A DNA stretch of 64,000 bases from Pandoraea anhela (GCF_902459655.1 NZ_CABPSB010000020.1:33052-97051), one strand, 5' to 3'. Positions 42,194-54,035 are shown, numbered from the stretch's first letter. Made by a program: numbers and translations. Notes: generated from the sequence alone by a model not told the origin.

Positions 42194-43297
42194 TCAATCC
42201 TTGGCCAGAGCCGCGCACACGCGCGCCACGTGCTCGGTGGCGTCCGGCTTGGCGAGCGCCCTGGCTTTCTCTCCCATCGCGAGCAGCGATTCGCGCGTCT
42301 GACGGCGCAGCCACTCGGCCAGGGTCTCGACCGACAGCTCGCGCTGGTCGATCAGCGTTGCCGCGCCCTGGTCGGCGAGGAAACGTGCATTCGTGGTCTG
42401 ATGGTCGTCGACCGCATGGGGGAACGGCACGAACAGCGCCGCCACGCCCGCCGCGGCCACTTCGGCCACCGTCATCGCGCCCGCCCGGCAGATCACCAGA
42501 TCCGCTCCGGCGTAGGCCGCGACCATGTTGTCGATGAACGGCACCGCTTCGACCGTCACCCCCGCTGCGGCGTAATTCGCCTGCAACGTCTGAATATGTT
42601 TGACGCCCGCCTGATGCGTGACCTGCGGACGTTCGTCGCGCGGCAGCTTCGCCAGCGCCTTCGGCACGATCTCGTTGAGCACCGTGGCGCCCAGACTTCC
42701 GCCCACCACGAGAATGCGCAGCGGGCCGGTACGCGCGTTGTAGCGTTCTGCCGGCGACACCATCTCGTCGAAGTCCACGCGGATCGGATTGCCGACCCAC
42801 TCGCCGCCGGCAATGGTGTCCGGAAACGCAAGCAGCACCTTGTCCGCCACGCGTGCGAGCACCTTGTTCGCCATGCCTGCGACCGAGTTCTGCTCGTGCA
42901 GCACCAGCGGACGCCCGAGCAGCGACGCCATCATCCCCGCCGGGAACGTGATGTAACCGCCCATCCCGAGCACCACGTTCGGCTTGGCGCGACGCACCGC
43001 GCCGAGGCTTTGCCAGAACGCGCGCAGCAAGTTGAGCGGCAACAGCAGCTTCGTCATCAGCCCCTTGCCCCGCAGCCCGCCGAACTTCACGAACTCCATC
43101 GGAATGTCGTACTTCGGCACAAGCGTCGCTTCCATCCCGGCCGGGTTGCCGAGCCAGACCACGCGCCACCCCTGCACACGCAGGAAGTTGGCGACCGCGA
43201 GCCCCGGAAAGACGTGACCGCCCGTGCCGCCGGCCATCACCAGCAGCGTGCGGGTCTTCGTCTCCGGTGCCGGCATCGCGGTAGCGTGCTCGGTCAT
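42194..43297 (-). CDS. murG: UDP-N-acetylglucosamine transferase MurG
   Basis: MurG adds GlcNAc to lipid I to make lipid II on the inner face of the membrane. The 367 residues show the [10 protein letters not shown] motif near residue 30, [11 protein letters not shown] and GGSLGA. An N-terminal extension of about 20 residues ([17 protein letters not shown]) precedes the fold. Its start overlaps the ftsW stop by ATGA. Confidence 0.97.
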   Translation of the reverse strand: MTEHATAMPAPETKTRTLLVMAGGTGGHVFPGLAVANFLRVQGWRVVWLGNPAGMEATLVPKYDIPMEFVKFGGLRGKGLMTKLLLPLNLLRAFWQSLGAVRRAKPNVVLGMGGYITFPAGMMASLLGRPLVLHEQNSVAGMANKVLARVADKVLLAFPDTIAGGEWVGNPIRVDFDEMVSPAERYNARTGPLRILVVGGSLGATVLNEIVPKALAKLPRDERPQVTHQAGVKHIQTLQANYAAAGVTVEAVPFIDNMVAAYAGADLVICRAGAMTVAEVAAAGVAALFVPFPHAVDDHQTTNARFLADQGAATLIDQRELSVETLAEWLRRQTRESLLAMGEKARALAKPDATEHVARVCAALAKD

Positions 43298-44562
43298 ACT
43301 TTTCCTCCCCGCATCAGCACGCGGTTTTCGTAATCCACCCGCAGCAAAATCGCTACGGCCACACAGTTAAGCAAGATGCCCGAGCCGCCATAGCTGACCA
43401 GCGGCAACGTGAGCCCCTTGGTCGGCAGCAGGCCCAGATTCACGCCCATGTTGATGAAGGTCTGCGCCCCAAGCCACACGCCCACGCCCTTGGCCAGGAG
43501 GCCGGCGAATGTACGTTCGAGCGCCAGGGCCTGACGTCCGATTTCGAACGCGCGGCGCACCAGCCAGTAAAAGAGCAGGATGACGACGAGCACGCCCACG
43601 AAGCCGAACTCCTCGCCGATCACCGCGAGGATGAAGTCGGTATGCGCCTCGGGCAGGTAGTGCAGTTTCTCGATGCTGCCGCCGAGCCCGACACCGGTCC
43701 ACTCGCCGCGTCCGAACGCGATGAGCGAGTGCGTGAGCTGATAGGCCTTGCCCAGCGCATAGTCTTCGCGCCACGGATCGAGATACGCGAAAATCCGCTC
43801 ACGGCGCCAGGGCGACAGCCAGATCAGCATCGCGAACGTGCCCACGGCGGTGAGCGCCAGCCCACCGAACAGACGCCCGTTCACGCCGCCCAGGAACAGA
43901 ATGCCCATGGCGATGGCCGCCACCACCATGAACGCGCCCATGTCCGGTTCGAGCAGCAGCAACAGGCCGACGAACACCACGGCGATCCCCATCGGCAGGA
44001 AGCCCTTGCCGAAGCTCTGCATGAACTCCTGTTTGCGCACCGTATAGTTCGCGGCGTACAACGTGACCGCGAGCTTCATGATTTCCGATGGCTGGAGATT
44101 GAGCACGCCGAACGGAATCCAGCGCTTGGAGCCGTTCACGCCCTTGCCCACGTGCGGAATCAGCACGATCACCAGCAGCAGCAGCGCCAGCAGGAAAAGT
44201 TTCGGCGCAAGCCGGTCCATCGTCTTGACCGGAATCCGGAACGTGACGACCGCCGCGACCAGGCCGATCGTCAGCGACACGATGTGACGGCCGAGAAAGT
44301 GGTACGTCGAATAGCCGCTGTACTTGGGCGAGTCCGGCAGCGCGACCGACGCCGAATACACCATGATCAGCCCGAGCGAGAGCAGCGAGATCACGACCCA
44401 CACGAGGGCATGGTCGTATTCGAGCATGCGCGAGCGCGTCGGCTTGATGTTGCCGAGCGTGCGGTTCGCCGCAGTCGTGGCGGCGCCCGGCGCAGTGGCC
44501 GCGCCCGCGCCGGCGAAACCGGCCTGACGCTTCTTGCTGAAGAACGACTTGATACGGTTCAT
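43294..44562 (-). CDS. ftsW: Septal peptidoglycan glycosyltransferase FtsW
   Basis: FtsW is the SEDS polymerase that works with FtsI at the septum. The 422 residues comprise about ten transmembrane segments and the family signature region [21 protein letters not shown] cytoplasmic N-terminal part of about 50 residues is Ala/Thr-rich. Start and stop overlap murD and murG by ATGA. Confidence 0.96.
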   Translation of the reverse strand: MNRIKSFFSKKRQAGFAGAGAATAPGAATTAANRTLGNIKPTRSRMLEYDHALVWVVISLLSLGLIMVYSASVALPDSPKYSGYSTYHFLGRHIVSLTIGLVAAVVTFRIPVKTMDRLAPKLFLLALLLLVIVLIPHVGKGVNGSKRWIPFGVLNLQPSEIMKLAVTLYAANYTVRKQEFMQSFGKGFLPMGIAVVFVGLLLLLEPDMGAFMVVAAIAMGILFLGGVNGRLFGGLALTAVGTFAMLIWLSPWRRERIFAYLDPWREDYALGKAYQLTHSLIAFGRGEWTGVGLGGSIEKLHYLPEAHTDFILAVIGEEFGFVGVLVVILLFYWLVRRAFEIGRQALALERTFAGLLAKGVGVWLGAQTFINMGVNLGLLPTKGLTLPLVSYGGSGILLNCVAVAILLRVDYENRVLMRGGKV

Positions 44563-46085
44563 AGCATCACCCCCGCGTCGGCGGCCAGATCAACCACGGC
44601 GTCGCGAAACACTTGTGCGCGATGTTCGTAGTTGCGGAACATGTCGAAGCTCGCGCAGGCCGGCGAGAGCAACACGGCGTCGCCGGGTTGTGCCAGACGT
44701 GCGGCCTCGCGCGTTGCGTCTTCGAGCGTCGGGGCGTCGATCAGATCGACGCCCGTGTCGGTCAGCGCTTCGCGCAGCAGCGGCGCGTCGCGACCGATGA
44801 GCAACACGGCACGCGCATGATGCGCGACGGGATTGGCCAGCGGCGAGAAGTCCTGCCCCTTGCCGTCGCCACCGACGATCAGGAGCAGCTTTTTCTCCAG
44901 CCCGGTGATCGCCGCGACGGTCGCGCCGACGTTGGTACCCTTGCTATCGTCGTAAAACTCGACTTCGTTGATCGTGGCGATCAGTTGCACACGGTGCGGC
45001 TCGCCCGGATATTCGCGCAAACCGTGCAGAAGCTTGGCAAGCGGCAGGTCGATCGCGCGGGCGAGTGCGAGCGCGGCCAGTGCGTTCAACGCATTGTGCT
45101 GACCGCGAATGCGCAGCGCATCGGCCGGCATCAGGCGCTTGCCCAGCACCTCGAGCGCCGCCTCCGGCGTACCGGCCTTGCGCCGCTTCGGTGCCGGCGG
45201 CGCATCGTCGCGCGTGAAGCCCTCGACCAGCCACGACATACCGCCTTCCATCTCGAGGCCGAAGTCGCCCACGGCATCCGGCTTGCCCGAGCCGAAGGTC
45301 ACGACATTGGCCTCGGGCGAAGCGAAAGCGATCACGCGCGCATCGTCCCGGTTGAGCACGCGTACCGTGTGCTCACCGAAAATGCGCGCCTTGGCGTTGG
45401 CATAGGCGTCCATGTCGCCATGCCAGTCCAGATGGTCTTGGGTGATATTGAGGATCGCAGCCGCATCGGGCGCGAGCGAATGCGTCGTCTCCAACTGGAA
45501 ACTGGAGAGTTCGAGCACCCAGACGTCGGGCAGCGTGGCGTCGGCAATGCACTCGCTCAGACGGTCGAGCGCCGACGGGCTGATGTTGCCCGCAACGGCC
45601 GTACGCTTGCCTGCGCGACGGCACAGCAGCCCCGTGAGGCTGGTCGTCGTGGTCTTGCCGTTCGTACCGGTGATGGCGAGCACCTTCGGCGCATAACCGC
45701 TCGTCGTCTGCATGTGACGCAGCGCCTGCGCGAAGAACTCGATCTCGCCCCACACCGCAATGTCGCGCTCGGCGGCAACGGCCAGCAGCGCCGCCACATC
45801 GGGGGCGAGCGGCGACAACCCCGGACTGATGCCGATGAGTTCGATATCGGCGAGCAACGTGTCGATCTGATCGAAGAGCGCGCCGCCGACGAACTCTGCC
45901 TGCGGTGCGTCAACACGCAGCGTCACGAGGTTCGGCGGCGTATCCGACGATGCAAAGCGCGTATCGGCCGCCCGTACTCGGCAGCCGTAACGCGCGCACC
46001 AACGCGCCATCGCCAGGCCGGACTCTCCCAGACCCAGGATCAGGACACGCGGTTGCCAGGATTCACCAAACTTCTCGCCGAACAC
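44559..46085 (-). CDS. murD: UDP-N-acetylmuramoylalanine--D-glutamate ligase
   Basis: MurD adds D-Glu to UDP-MurNAc-L-Ala. The 508 residues include the P-loop GTNGKTTT (140-147) and the C-terminal [13 protein letters not shown]. It is about 60 residues longer than the E. coli protein, partly because of a charged insertion in the central domain (around [17 protein letters not shown], about 295-320). It follows mraY after 186 bp, the largest gap inside the cluster; an AAGGAAAG site precedes its ATG. Confidence 0.97.
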   Translation of the reverse strand: MFGEKFGESWQPRVLILGLGESGLAMARWCARYGCRVRAADTRFASSDTPPNLVTLRVDAPQAEFVGGALFDQIDTLLADIELIGISPGLSPLAPDVAALLAVAAERDIAVWGEIEFFAQALRHMQTTSGYAPKVLAITGTNGKTTTTSLTGLLCRRAGKRTAVAGNISPSALDRLSECIADATLPDVWVLELSSFQLETTHSLAPDAAAILNITQDHLDWHGDMDAYANAKARIFGEHTVRVLNRDDARVIAFASPEANVVTFGSGKPDAVGDFGLEMEGGMSWLVEGFTRDDAPPAPKRRKAGTPEAALEVLGKRLMPADALRIRGQHNALNALAALALARAIDLPLAKLLHGLREYPGEPHRVQLIATINEVEFYDDSKGTNVGATVAAITGLEKKLLLIVGGDGKGQDFSPLANPVAHHARAVLLIGRDAPLLREALTDTGVDLIDAPTLEDATREAARLAQPGDAVLLSPACASFDMFRNYEHRAQVFRDAVVDLAADAGVML

Positions 46086-46271
46086 GTCGCTCTTTCCTTT
46101 TTATCGATTCAAACAACCTACGAATGCATCGCTTCAATGACACCGACCTACTGCTATCGGCGCGAGCGGCCCTACCTTTAGTCCAACCTTGCGCGAAAGC
46201 GACCTCGCAGTTTCGCGACGTCGCTCTCCATCTCCGTCTATCGACCGGCCGTTTGCCGGAATCCCGGAACG

Positions 46272-47441
46272 TCAGCGCAGCTTCAGCGTCGACAGCCCGA
46301 TGAGCACCAGCATCAGCGTGATGATCCAGAAGCGGACCACCACCTGCGTCTCCTTCCACCCGGACAACTCGAAGTGGTGATGCAGCGGCGCCATCTTGAA
46401 GATGCGCCGCCCTTCGCCGAACCGCTTCTTGGTGTACTTGAACCAGGTCACTTGCAGCATCACCGAGAGGGTTTCCGCCACGAACACGCCACCCATCACG
46501 AAGAGCACGACTTCCTGGCGCACGATCACGGCCACGGTGCCCAGCGCGCCGCCGAGCGCCAGCGCGCCCACGTCGCCCATGAAGACCTGCGCCGGGTGCG
46601 TGTTGAACCACAGAAACGCGAGTCCCGCGCCCGACATGGCCGAGCAGAACACGAGCAGCTCGCCCGCGCCGGGGATGTGGGGGAACAGCAAGTATTTCGA
46701 GTACACGACGTTGCCCATCACGTAAGCGAACACACCGAGCGCCGCGCCGACGAGCACCACCGGCATGATCACCAGACCGTCGAGACCGTCGGTGAGGTTA
46801 ACGGCGTTGGACGAGCCTACGATGACAAAGTAAGTCAGCGCGATGAAGCCGAACACGCCCAGCGGGTAGCTCATCGTCTTGAAGAACGGCACGATGAAGT
46901 CCGCTTTCGGCGGCAGATCGAGCGGGAAGCCGTTGCGCACCCAGCTGATAAACAGCTCGAAGACCTTCAGGTTGCTCGTCTCCGACACCGAGAACGCCAG
47001 ATAAATCGCGGCGAACAGACCGATGATCGATTGCCAGAAATACTTTTCGCGCGACGACATGCCGCGCGGGTCCTTGTAGACGACCTTCCGGTAATCGTCG
47101 ATCCAGCCGATGATGCCGAAGCCCAGCGTCACGAGCAGCACGATCCAGATGAAACGGTTGCTCAGATCCGCCCAGAGCAACGTAGCGACGGTAATGCCGA
47201 TGAGAATCAGCACGCCGCCCATCGTGGGCGTGCCCGACTTCACGAGGTGGGTCTGCGGGCCGTCGGTGCGCACGGCCTGGCCCACCTTCATTTCGGCGAG
47301 CTTGCGAATGACCATCGGCCCGAACGAGAGCCCGATCACCAGCGCCGTGAGGCTTGCCATCACGGCCCGAAACGTCAGGTAGTTGAACACGCGCAAATAG
47401 CTCGCATCCGCTTGCAGCCATTGCGCTAACGTCAGCAACAT
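46272..47441 (-). CDS. mraY: Phospho-N-acetylmuramoyl-pentapeptide transferase MraY
   Basis: MraY transfers phospho-MurNAc-pentapeptide to undecaprenyl phosphate, making lipid I. The 389 residues form about ten transmembrane helices with the conserved [18 protein letters not shown] and the GAPLHHH-like APLHHHFE loop. Length is standard. murF precedes by 15 bp. Confidence 0.97.
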   Translation of the reverse strand: MLLTLAQWLQADASYLRVFNYLTFRAVMASLTALVIGLSFGPMVIRKLAEMKVGQAVRTDGPQTHLVKSGTPTMGGVLILIGITVATLLWADLSNRFIWIVLLVTLGFGIIGWIDDYRKVVYKDPRGMSSREKYFWQSIIGLFAAIYLAFSVSETSNLKVFELFISWVRNGFPLDLPPKADFIVPFFKTMSYPLGVFGFIALTYFVIVGSSNAVNLTDGLDGLVIMPVVLVGAALGVFAYVMGNVVYSKYLLFPHIPGAGELLVFCSAMSGAGLAFLWFNTHPAQVFMGDVGALALGGALGTVAVIVRQEVVLFVMGGVFVAETLSVMLQVTWFKYTKKRFGEGRRIFKMAPLHHHFELSGWKETQVVVRFWIITLMLVLIGLSTLKLR

Positions 47442-47456
47442 TCCATCAATCCTTTA

Positions 47457-48887
47457 TCACTTGGCCGGGGCGTCGCCGCCCCCGCTTTCCGTTGTCGCGC
47501 GCAACTGTTCCAGCACGCGCTCCATCCGCATGAAGCGGCTTCCCTTCACCAACACCGTGGCCGGCGCGCTCAGCGTGGCATTCAACCTCGCCACGAGCGG
47601 CGCGACATCGGTCACATCCGAAAAATGTTCGCCGCCGTCGCCGAATGCGGCAACGCTGGCCTGCGTCTGTTCACCCAGCGCCAGCAGGCGATCGATACCG
47701 CGATGTGCAGCGTATTCGCCCACCTCGCGATGGAATGCGGGACCGTTATCGCCGACTTCGCCCATATCGCCCAGCACCAGCACGCGCGGGGCGGGGGTTT
47801 GGGCGAGTACGTCGATGGCAGCCCGTACGGAATCGGGGTTCGCATTATAGGTGTCGTCGATCAGCGTGACACCTGCGAGCGGCCCCTTCGAGAGCGTCGA
47901 CACCTGGAGACGGCCTTTGACGGCGGAAAACGCCTCAAGTGCCCGAACGATCGACCCGATGTCGACGTGCGCGCCCAGTGCGCACGCAATCGCCGCCAGC
48001 GCGTTACGCGCGTTGTGTTCGCCGAGCAGCGGCAACGTGAGCGAAAACTCACCCGCAGGCGATGCTACGCGCAGCACGCGCGTTGCCACGTCGTAGCGGC
48101 CCGAGACGGCGGCACGCGTATCGAGCGCGAAATCCAGCACACGACGCTTGCCCGCCACCGCACGCCACATCGGTGCGAATTCGCTCTCGGCCGGGAAGAC
48201 CGCTGCACCGTCCTCACGCAGCGCCGCCAGCACGGCCGAATGCTCCTCGGCCACGGCCGCCACGCTCACCATGAATTCCTGATGTTCGCGCTGCGCGTTA
48301 TTGATGACGGCCACCGTCGGCTGCGCGATCTTCGCCAGATAGGCGGTTTCGCCCGGGTGGTTCATCCCGAGTTCGAGCACCGCCAGCTTGTCGCTGTCCT
48401 TCAGGCGGAACAGCGTCAGCGGCAAACCGATATCGTTATTGAAGTTGCCGGCAGTCGCCAGACGCGCATCCGCGCCGACCGCCTCGGCAAAGATCGCCGA
48501 GATCATTTCCTTGACGGTCGTCTTGCCGTTGCTGCCGGTCACCGCCACCACGGGCACCGCGAAGCGGCGGCGCCATGCGGCAGCCAGTTCACCCAACGCA
48601 ATGCGTGTATCCGGCACGAGCAGCGCCGGCGTCCCGAAGCCTTCCGGCACGCGCGTGGCGACCACGGCGGCAGCGCCGGCGCGCGCTACGTCCGCCAGGA
48701 AGTCGTGCGCGTCGAAACGCTCCCCCTTGAGCGCCACGAACAGATCGCCCGGCTGCACCGAGCGGCTGTCCGTCACGATGCGTGCGAACGCCGTCGACGG
48801 CGCGCCGATCACCTGCGATTCGGCAACCGCGGCCTGGGCGTCGCCCAGTTGCCACATGACCGGCAAGGTCGGCATCGTCTGTGTCAT
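47457..48887 (-). CDS. murF: UDP-MurNAc-tripeptide--D-alanyl-D-alanine ligase
   Basis: MurF joins D-Ala-D-Ala to the tripeptide. The 476 residues show the P-loop GSNGKTT (118-124) and the DDTYNANPDS motif characteristic of MurF. A GGAGG site lies 6 nt before ATG 48887, and the start overlaps the murE stop (ATGA). Confidence 0.97.
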   Translation of the reverse strand: MTQTMPTLPVMWQLGDAQAAVAESQVIGAPSTAFARIVTDSRSVQPGDLFVALKGERFDAHDFLADVARAGAAAVVATRVPEGFGTPALLVPDTRIALGELAAAWRRRFAVPVVAVTGSNGKTTVKEMISAIFAEAVGADARLATAGNFNNDIGLPLTLFRLKDSDKLAVLELGMNHPGETAYLAKIAQPTVAVINNAQREHQEFMVSVAAVAEEHSAVLAALREDGAAVFPAESEFAPMWRAVAGKRRVLDFALDTRAAVSGRYDVATRVLRVASPAGEFSLTLPLLGEHNARNALAAIACALGAHVDIGSIVRALEAFSAVKGRLQVSTLSKGPLAGVTLIDDTYNANPDSVRAAIDVLAQTPAPRVLVLGDMGEVGDNGPAFHREVGEYAAHRGIDRLLALGEQTQASVAAFGDGGEHFSDVTDVAPLVARLNATLSAPATVLVKGSRFMRMERVLEQLRATTESGGGDAPAK

Positions 48888-50467
48888 TCGCCACCTCCGC
48901 GCACAGTGGTCGCACGCGCGGCGAGAGCCAGACGCGCGTGTTCCTGATCGGAGAACGGCCGCTTCTTACCCATGATTTCCTGTGTACTTTCGTGTCCCTT
49001 GCCCGCGATGAGCACGACATCCGCCGGTTGCGCGCCGCGCACGGCCTGAAGAATCGCACTGGCGCGGTCTTCGATGCGACGCGCCGCGTCGGGCTGCGTC
49101 AGACCTGCGGCGATCTGCGCCATGATGTCGGCTGGCACCTCGGTACGCGGGTTATCGCTCGTGAGCACGATGGCGTCTGCGAGACGCTCGGCCACGGCGC
49201 CCATCTGCGGACGCTTGCCGGCATCGCGATCTCCACCGCAACCGAACACGCAGACGAGCTTGCCGCCACGCGCCTCCGTCACCGGCCGCAGCGCGGCGAG
49301 CGTCTTGTCGAGCGCATCGGGCGTGTGTGCGTAGTCGATCACGACCAGCGGCTGCCCGGGCTGCCCGATCTGCTCCATTCGGCCGGAGACCGGGGCAAGC
49401 GTGGCGAGCCCGGCGATGGCGGCATCCTGCGCAACACCCGAGGCCAGTGCAGCACCCAATACGGCCAATGCGTTGCTCACGTTGAACTCACCGATCAACG
49501 GCACCGTGACTTGCTGGCTCTGATCATCGATGTGCAACGTAAAGCGCGTGCCCACTGTAGTCGCCCGAATATCCTCGGCTCGCAACACGCGGTTGCCATG
49601 CGCCGACGTTGCCGCGCCGTGAATGCCGTACTCGAATACCGGTGTCTTCCCGGCAAGACGGGCCAGCAGACGCTGCCCCATCGCGTCGTCGCGATTGATC
49701 ACGGCGGCCTTCAGGCCCGGCCAGTCGAACAGACGCGTCTTCGCCGCCTCGTACTCGGCCATCGTGCCGTGGTAATCGAGGTGGTCCTGCGTCAGATTGG
49801 TAAATACGGCGACATCGAAGGCTACGCCGTTGACACGCCCCTGATACAAGCCGTGCGACGACACCTCCATCGCGACCGCTGCCGCACCTTGCGCGCGCAG
49901 ATCGTCGAGGCTGCGCTGCAACTGAACGGCGTCGGGCGTCGTAAAACCCGTGACCGTGAGATGGCCCGGGAAGCCGCTGCCCAGCGTACCGATCACTGCG
50001 CTACGGACGTTCGTCTTCGTCAGCAATTGCGCCAGCCACTGGCTGCACGACGTCTTGCCGTTGGTCCCGGTCACACCCAGCATCGTCATCCCGACGCTCG
50101 GCTCGCCGTACCAAAGCGACGCCAGCGGACCGGCGAGCCCGTCCAGACGCGGCACCCCGAATTGCGGCACGTTCGCGAGGCTGGTCAACTGCGCCGGCCA
50201 CGTAAAGCCGTCGCTCTGCCAGAGCACGGCAGCCGCGCCGCGCTCGACGGCGTCGGCGATGAAGCCACGACTGTCGGCGCCTTTGACGGCATACGCCACG
50301 AACACGTCGCCCGGGGTCACGCGACGGCTGTCGGCGTGCAACGTGGCGCCTGCCGGGACCGTACGGCGCAGCCAATCCCACGCCTGTGCGAGGGTGGCGC
50401 GCTCGGCGGCGTCTGCGATCATGGAGATCGTCGCGGGATTGCGCGACGTCGGGGTCACGGTGCCCAT
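48884..50467 (-). CDS. murE: UDP-MurNAc-L-Ala-D-Glu--2,6-diaminopimelate ligase
   Basis: MurE adds meso-diaminopimelate. The 527 residues contain the P-loop GTNGKTS (134-140) and the DNPR motif (LTSDNPRTE) that marks mDAP rather than lysine specificity, as expected for a Gram-negative wall. A GGAGGAG site lies inside the end of ftsI, and the ATG overlaps ftsI by 13 bp. Confidence 0.97.
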   Translation of the reverse strand: MGTVTPTSRNPATISMIADAAERATLAQAWDWLRRTVPAGATLHADSRRVTPGDVFVAYAVKGADSRGFIADAVERGAAAVLWQSDGFTWPAQLTSLANVPQFGVPRLDGLAGPLASLWYGEPSVGMTMLGVTGTNGKTSCSQWLAQLLTKTNVRSAVIGTLGSGFPGHLTVTGFTTPDAVQLQRSLDDLRAQGAAAVAMEVSSHGLYQGRVNGVAFDVAVFTNLTQDHLDYHGTMAEYEAAKTRLFDWPGLKAAVINRDDAMGQRLLARLAGKTPVFEYGIHGAATSAHGNRVLRAEDIRATTVGTRFTLHIDDQSQQVTVPLIGEFNVSNALAVLGAALASGVAQDAAIAGLATLAPVSGRMEQIGQPGQPLVVIDYAHTPDALDKTLAALRPVTEARGGKLVCVFGCGGDRDAGKRPQMGAVAERLADAIVLTSDNPRTEVPADIMAQIAAGLTQPDAARRIEDRASAILQAVRGAQPADVVLIAGKGHESTQEIMGKKRPFSDQEHARLALAARATTVRGGGE

Positions 50468-52230
50468 GGCTCGCTCTCCTCCACCTTGTCGCTCACGACG
50501 AGCTTGGTCACCGGCGAATCCGGCACCACATTCAGCGCGCGCAGCGTTCCCCCCACGATCGATGCGAACGCAGGACCTGCCGCCACACCGCCGTAGTGCG
50601 AACCGCGTCCCGGCTCATCGAGCGTTACGGCGACAATGATGCGCGGCTCGGACATCGGCGCCATGCCGACGAACGACGCCCGATACTTGCTCTTGTCGTA
50701 ACCCTTGCCTGATTGCTTGTAAGCCGTACCGGTCTTGCCACCCACGCGATAGCCGATCACCTGAGCGCGCGTGGCGGTGCCGCCCGGCGACGTGACCATT
50801 TCGAGCATCTTGCGCACTTCGCGTGCGGTCGCCGGCGAGATCACCGGCGTTCCCTTCACGACGCTGCCGTCCGTCTTGTAGATGGAGATGGGCAGCAATT
50901 CGCCGTCATGGGCGAAGACCGTGTATGCGCGCGCCAGCTGGATCAGCGAAGCCGACAGACCGTAGCCATACCCCATCGTCGCCTGCTCGATCGGACGCCA
51001 GCTCTTGGCCGGACGCAGACGTCCCGCCACGGCGCCCGGGAAACCGAGCTTGGGCGCCTGACCGAGACCGACGCTGGTGAACATGTCCCACATTTCCTGC
51101 GGCTTCATCTGCAACGCGATCTTCGCGGTGCCGATGTTGCTCGACTTCTGAATGACGCCGGCCACTGTCAGCAGGCCGTAGTCGTGCGTATCGGTAATGT
51201 TCGCGCCGAAGAAGTTGGCGCGGCCCGTGGTCATCACCGTCGACGTCGGCTTCACATAGCCGTTCTCGATCGCGGCGGCGATGGTGATCGGCTTCATGAT
51301 CGAGCCGGGTTCGAACGTGTCGGTGATGACACGGTTACGCAGTTGCGCCCCGGTCAGATTGGTGCGGTTGTTAGGGTTGTACGTCGGCAGATTGACCAGC
51401 GCGAGCACTTCGCCCGTACGCACATCGAGTACTACGGCGCTACCGGCTTTGGCGCCGGTGCGCTCGATGGCGTCTTTGAGTTCGCTATACGCGAGGAACT
51501 GGATCTTGCTGTCGATCGAGAGCGTGATGTCGTGGCCGTCGCGCGGCTGCGCCAGAATGTCGAGATCCTCGACCACGCGTCCGAGACGGTCCTTGATCAC
51601 CCGGCGGCTGCCCGGCGTTGCGGCCAGATCCCGCTGCATCGACAACTCGACGCCTTCCTGCCCGATGTCCTCGACGTTCGTGAAACCAACCACGTGCGCC
51701 GCGATCTCGCCTTCCGGATAGAAACGCTTGTATTCCTTGCGCTGATACACACCGGGGATGTCGAGATCGGCCACTTGTTTGGCAACGTCCGGCAGGACCT
51801 GACGCTTCACGTAGACGAAGCTCTTTTCCTGATTGAATTTGCGGCGCAGATCCGGCTCGCTCATTTCGAGCAGACGTGCGAGCTTGCGCACTTGCTCCGC
51901 CGAAACGTCGTCGGGTACGTCTTCCGGAATCGCCCAGATCGCCTTGACGGGCAAACTGGTGGCAAGCACCTGTCCGTTACGGTCGAACACTTTGCCGCGC
52001 GTGGCGGACATCTCCAGCGTGCGTTCGTAACGGCTCTCGCCCTGACGTTGATAGAAAGCGTTGCCCGGCCCCTGAATCCAGAAGGCGCGCGCGACCAGCG
52101 ACGCGAAGGCGCCGAAGATCACGAAAACGAGCAGCTTCGAGCGCCACATCGGCAGACGCACGGACAGGACCGGGCTGGCAGAGAACTGCACATCCTTGGT
52201 CTTGGCCTTGGCGTCTTTGCGGCGAATCAT
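50455..52230 (-). CDS. ftsI: Septal peptidoglycan transpeptidase FtsI (PBP3)
   Basis: FtsI cross-links new septal glycan. The 591-residue protein has a short cytoplasmic N terminus, one transmembrane helix (about 30-50), a pedestal domain and the transpeptidase domain with SIMK (S310, K313), SSN and KTGT. It is the target of many beta-lactams. ATG 52230 ([10 protein letters not shown]) is chosen since it overlaps the ftsL stop by ATGA; 68 in-frame upstream residues fall in ftsL. Confidence 0.97.
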   Translation of the reverse strand: MIRRKDAKAKTKDVQFSASPVLSVRLPMWRSKLLVFVIFGAFASLVARAFWIQGPGNAFYQRQGESRYERTLEMSATRGKVFDRNGQVLATSLPVKAIWAIPEDVPDDVSAEQVRKLARLLEMSEPDLRRKFNQEKSFVYVKRQVLPDVAKQVADLDIPGVYQRKEYKRFYPEGEIAAHVVGFTNVEDIGQEGVELSMQRDLAATPGSRRVIKDRLGRVVEDLDILAQPRDGHDITLSIDSKIQFLAYSELKDAIERTGAKAGSAVVLDVRTGEVLALVNLPTYNPNNRTNLTGAQLRNRVITDTFEPGSIMKPITIAAAIENGYVKPTSTVMTTGRANFFGANITDTHDYGLLTVAGVIQKSSNIGTAKIALQMKPQEMWDMFTSVGLGQAPKLGFPGAVAGRLRPAKSWRPIEQATMGYGYGLSASLIQLARAYTVFAHDGELLPISIYKTDGSVVKGTPVISPATAREVRKMLEMVTSPGGTATRAQVIGYRVGGKTGTAYKQSGKGYDKSKYRASFVGMAPMSEPRIIVAVTLDEPGRGSHYGGVAAGPAFASIVGGTLRALNVVPDSPVTKLVVSDKVEESEPWAP

Positions 52231-52571
52231 CGCTTGCCTCCGCTCGCAGGGGCGGACGCCGCGCTCGCGCTCGGCACGGGCACATCCACCATCGCCCCGG
52301 CACTGCCGGCCGGGGCAGACAGATACTGCGTGCGGCCCGGCGAGACAGCCTGCATCTTCAGGTCGCTGCGGGCCACGCTCTCGATCCGGGCACTTTTGCT
52401 TTGCGCGCTCTGCTCGTACTGAAGACGATCCCAATCCTGCAACAGTTGATGCTCGAGCGCCTGTTCGCGGTTCAGTTCGACGAACGTGCCACGCGCGCGG
52501 TACTGCGCATTGATCAGGGAGAGCGCGCAGCCGATGAGCAGCGCGAGCAGAAGAATATTGAGCCGGCTCAT
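52227..52571 (-). CDS. ftsL: Cell division protein FtsL
   Basis: FtsL is a small bitopic protein that forms a complex with FtsB and FtsQ. The 114 residues show one N-terminal transmembrane helix (about 4-22), a coiled-coil-like part (about 25-70) and an Ala/Pro/Ser-rich tail. It overlaps rsmH and ftsI by ATGA at each end. Position and layout define it, as the family is poorly conserved. Confidence 0.92.
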   Translation of the reverse strand: MSRLNILLLALLIGCALSLINAQYRARGTFVELNREQALEHQLLQDWDRLQYEQSAQSKSARIESVARSDLKMQAVSPGRTQYLSAPAGSAGAMVDVPVPSASAASAPASGGKR

Positions 52572-53521
52572 GACGACACCCGCTCCATGACCCGCATGAT
52601 CGCAGAGCGCGAACGCGGGTTCGCCTCCACCTCGGCGGCGGACGGCTTGATCTTGCGACCGGCCTTGAACGGCGGTTCGGGGATCTCGTGGGCGCGCAAC
52701 GGCACGCGGCGGTCCACCGCCGGCGCGCTCGATCGCGCTTGCATGAAGCGCTTCACGATACGGTCTTCCAGCGAATGAAAGCTGATCGCCACGAGTCTGC
52801 CTCCCGTTTCGAGGACATCGGCCGCCCCATCGAGTGCTATTTGCAGGTCCGCAAGCTCTTGATTGACGTGAATCCGTAGAGCCTGAAAGGTACGTGTTGC
52901 CGGGTCCTTGCCCTTCTCACGGGTCTTGACGGCGCCCGCCACGATCGCGGCAAGCTCGCGTGTACTGACGAGAGGCCCGAGGCGGTCGGCGTCTGCCCGG
53001 CGAGCAACAAGCGCCTTTGCAATCTGAAAAGCAAACCGTTCTTCCCCATAGTCTTTGATGACCTCCGTCATTTCTTCCAGCGTTGCCCGGGCCAGCCAGT
53101 CGGCAGCCGACTCGCCGCGCGTGGGATCCATGCGCATGTCGAGCGGGCCGTCGAAACGAAAACTGAATCCACGTGCGGGGTCGTCGAATTGCGGCGACGA
53201 AACCCCCAGGTCCAGCAAGACACCCGACACTTTCCCAATACCGCGCCGGGCCAACGTTTCACGCAATGTCGCGAAGCTGTCGTGCTCAATCGAAAATCGC
53301 GGATCGGCAATCTTTGCCGCCTCCGCGATCGCTTGGGGGTCCTTGTCGAACGCGATCAGCCTGCCCTTGTCGCCCAGCCGTTCGAGCAGCCTGCGACTGT
53401 GCCCGCCCCGGCCGAATGTGCCGTCGACGTATACGCCATCGTCGCGCCACAGCAAGGCATCCACGGCCTCCTCCAGCAGGACCGTGCGGTGCTGCATTAC
53501 CGTTTCCACCGCGTGCGCCAT
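52568..53521 (-). CDS. rsmH: 16S rRNA m4C1402 methyltransferase RsmH
   Basis: RsmH (MraW) methylates N4 of C1402 in 16S rRNA. The 317 residues show the SAM-binding motif [11 protein letters not shown] (33-43) and the [12 protein letters not shown] and RGFSF segments of the family. It lies between mraZ (22 bp before) and ftsL. Confidence 0.97.
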   Translation of the reverse strand: MAHAVETVMQHRTVLLEEAVDALLWRDDGVYVDGTFGRGGHSRRLLERLGDKGRLIAFDKDPQAIAEAAKIADPRFSIEHDSFATLRETLARRGIGKVSGVLLDLGVSSPQFDDPARGFSFRFDGPLDMRMDPTRGESAADWLARATLEEMTEVIKDYGEERFAFQIAKALVARRADADRLGPLVSTRELAAIVAGAVKTREKGKDPATRTFQALRIHVNQELADLQIALDGAADVLETGGRLVAISFHSLEDRIVKRFMQARSSAPAVDRRVPLRAHEIPEPPFKAGRKIKPSAAEVEANPRSRSAIMRVMERVSS

Positions 53522-53543
53522 GCTCGTCGGACCACCTGATCTG

Positions 53544-53972
53544 TCAAAAAGTGAAGTTCTTCAGTGCCTCAGGCATACCCTGCGCCATCGCCGCCTGTTC
53601 CTTGGCGGCATACGTCGCGGCATCCCAGAGTTCAAAATGACTGCCCATGCCCAGCAGCATGACTTCCTTGTCCATGCCCGCAGCCGCACGCAACTCCGGC
53701 GCCACCAGGACGCGACCCGCCGAATCCATCTCGACATCGGCCGCATTGCCCAGGAAGATGCGTCGCCACCAGTGCGCGTCCATCGGCAGTGCGGCGATCT
53801 TGCCGCGAAAGATTTCCCATTCGGGACGCGGGAACAGCAACAGACATCCATCCGGGTGCTTGGTAATCGTCACCTTGCCTTCAGCGTCGCCCTGAAGCAC
53901 GTCACGATGCCGGGCCGGAATCGACATCCGTCCCTTCGCATCCAGTGAAAGTGCCGAGGCTCCCTGAAACAC
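53544..53972 (-). CDS. mraZ: Transcriptional regulator MraZ
   Basis: MraZ is a ring-shaped AbrB-like repressor of the dcw cluster. The 142 residues contain two MraZ half-domains, each with the D-A-K-G-R or D-x-x-G-R pattern ([14 protein letters not shown] and [14 protein letters not shown]). The start is GTG 53972, with GGGAG 5 nt upstream. It is the first gene of the cluster and its operator lies just upstream. Confidence 0.95.
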   Translation of the reverse strand: MFQGASALSLDAKGRMSIPARHRDVLQGDAEGKVTITKHPDGCLLLFPRPEWEIFRGKIAALPMDAHWWRRIFLGNAADVEMDSAGRVLVAPELRAAAGMDKEVMLLGMGSHFELWDAATYAAKEQAAMAQGMPEALKNFTF

Positions 53973-54035
53973 GTGCGCTCCCGTGAGGTTTCGTCCGCCT
54001 GCCCGTCATGCCGAAAGAGAAAGATTTTGTGCCCT

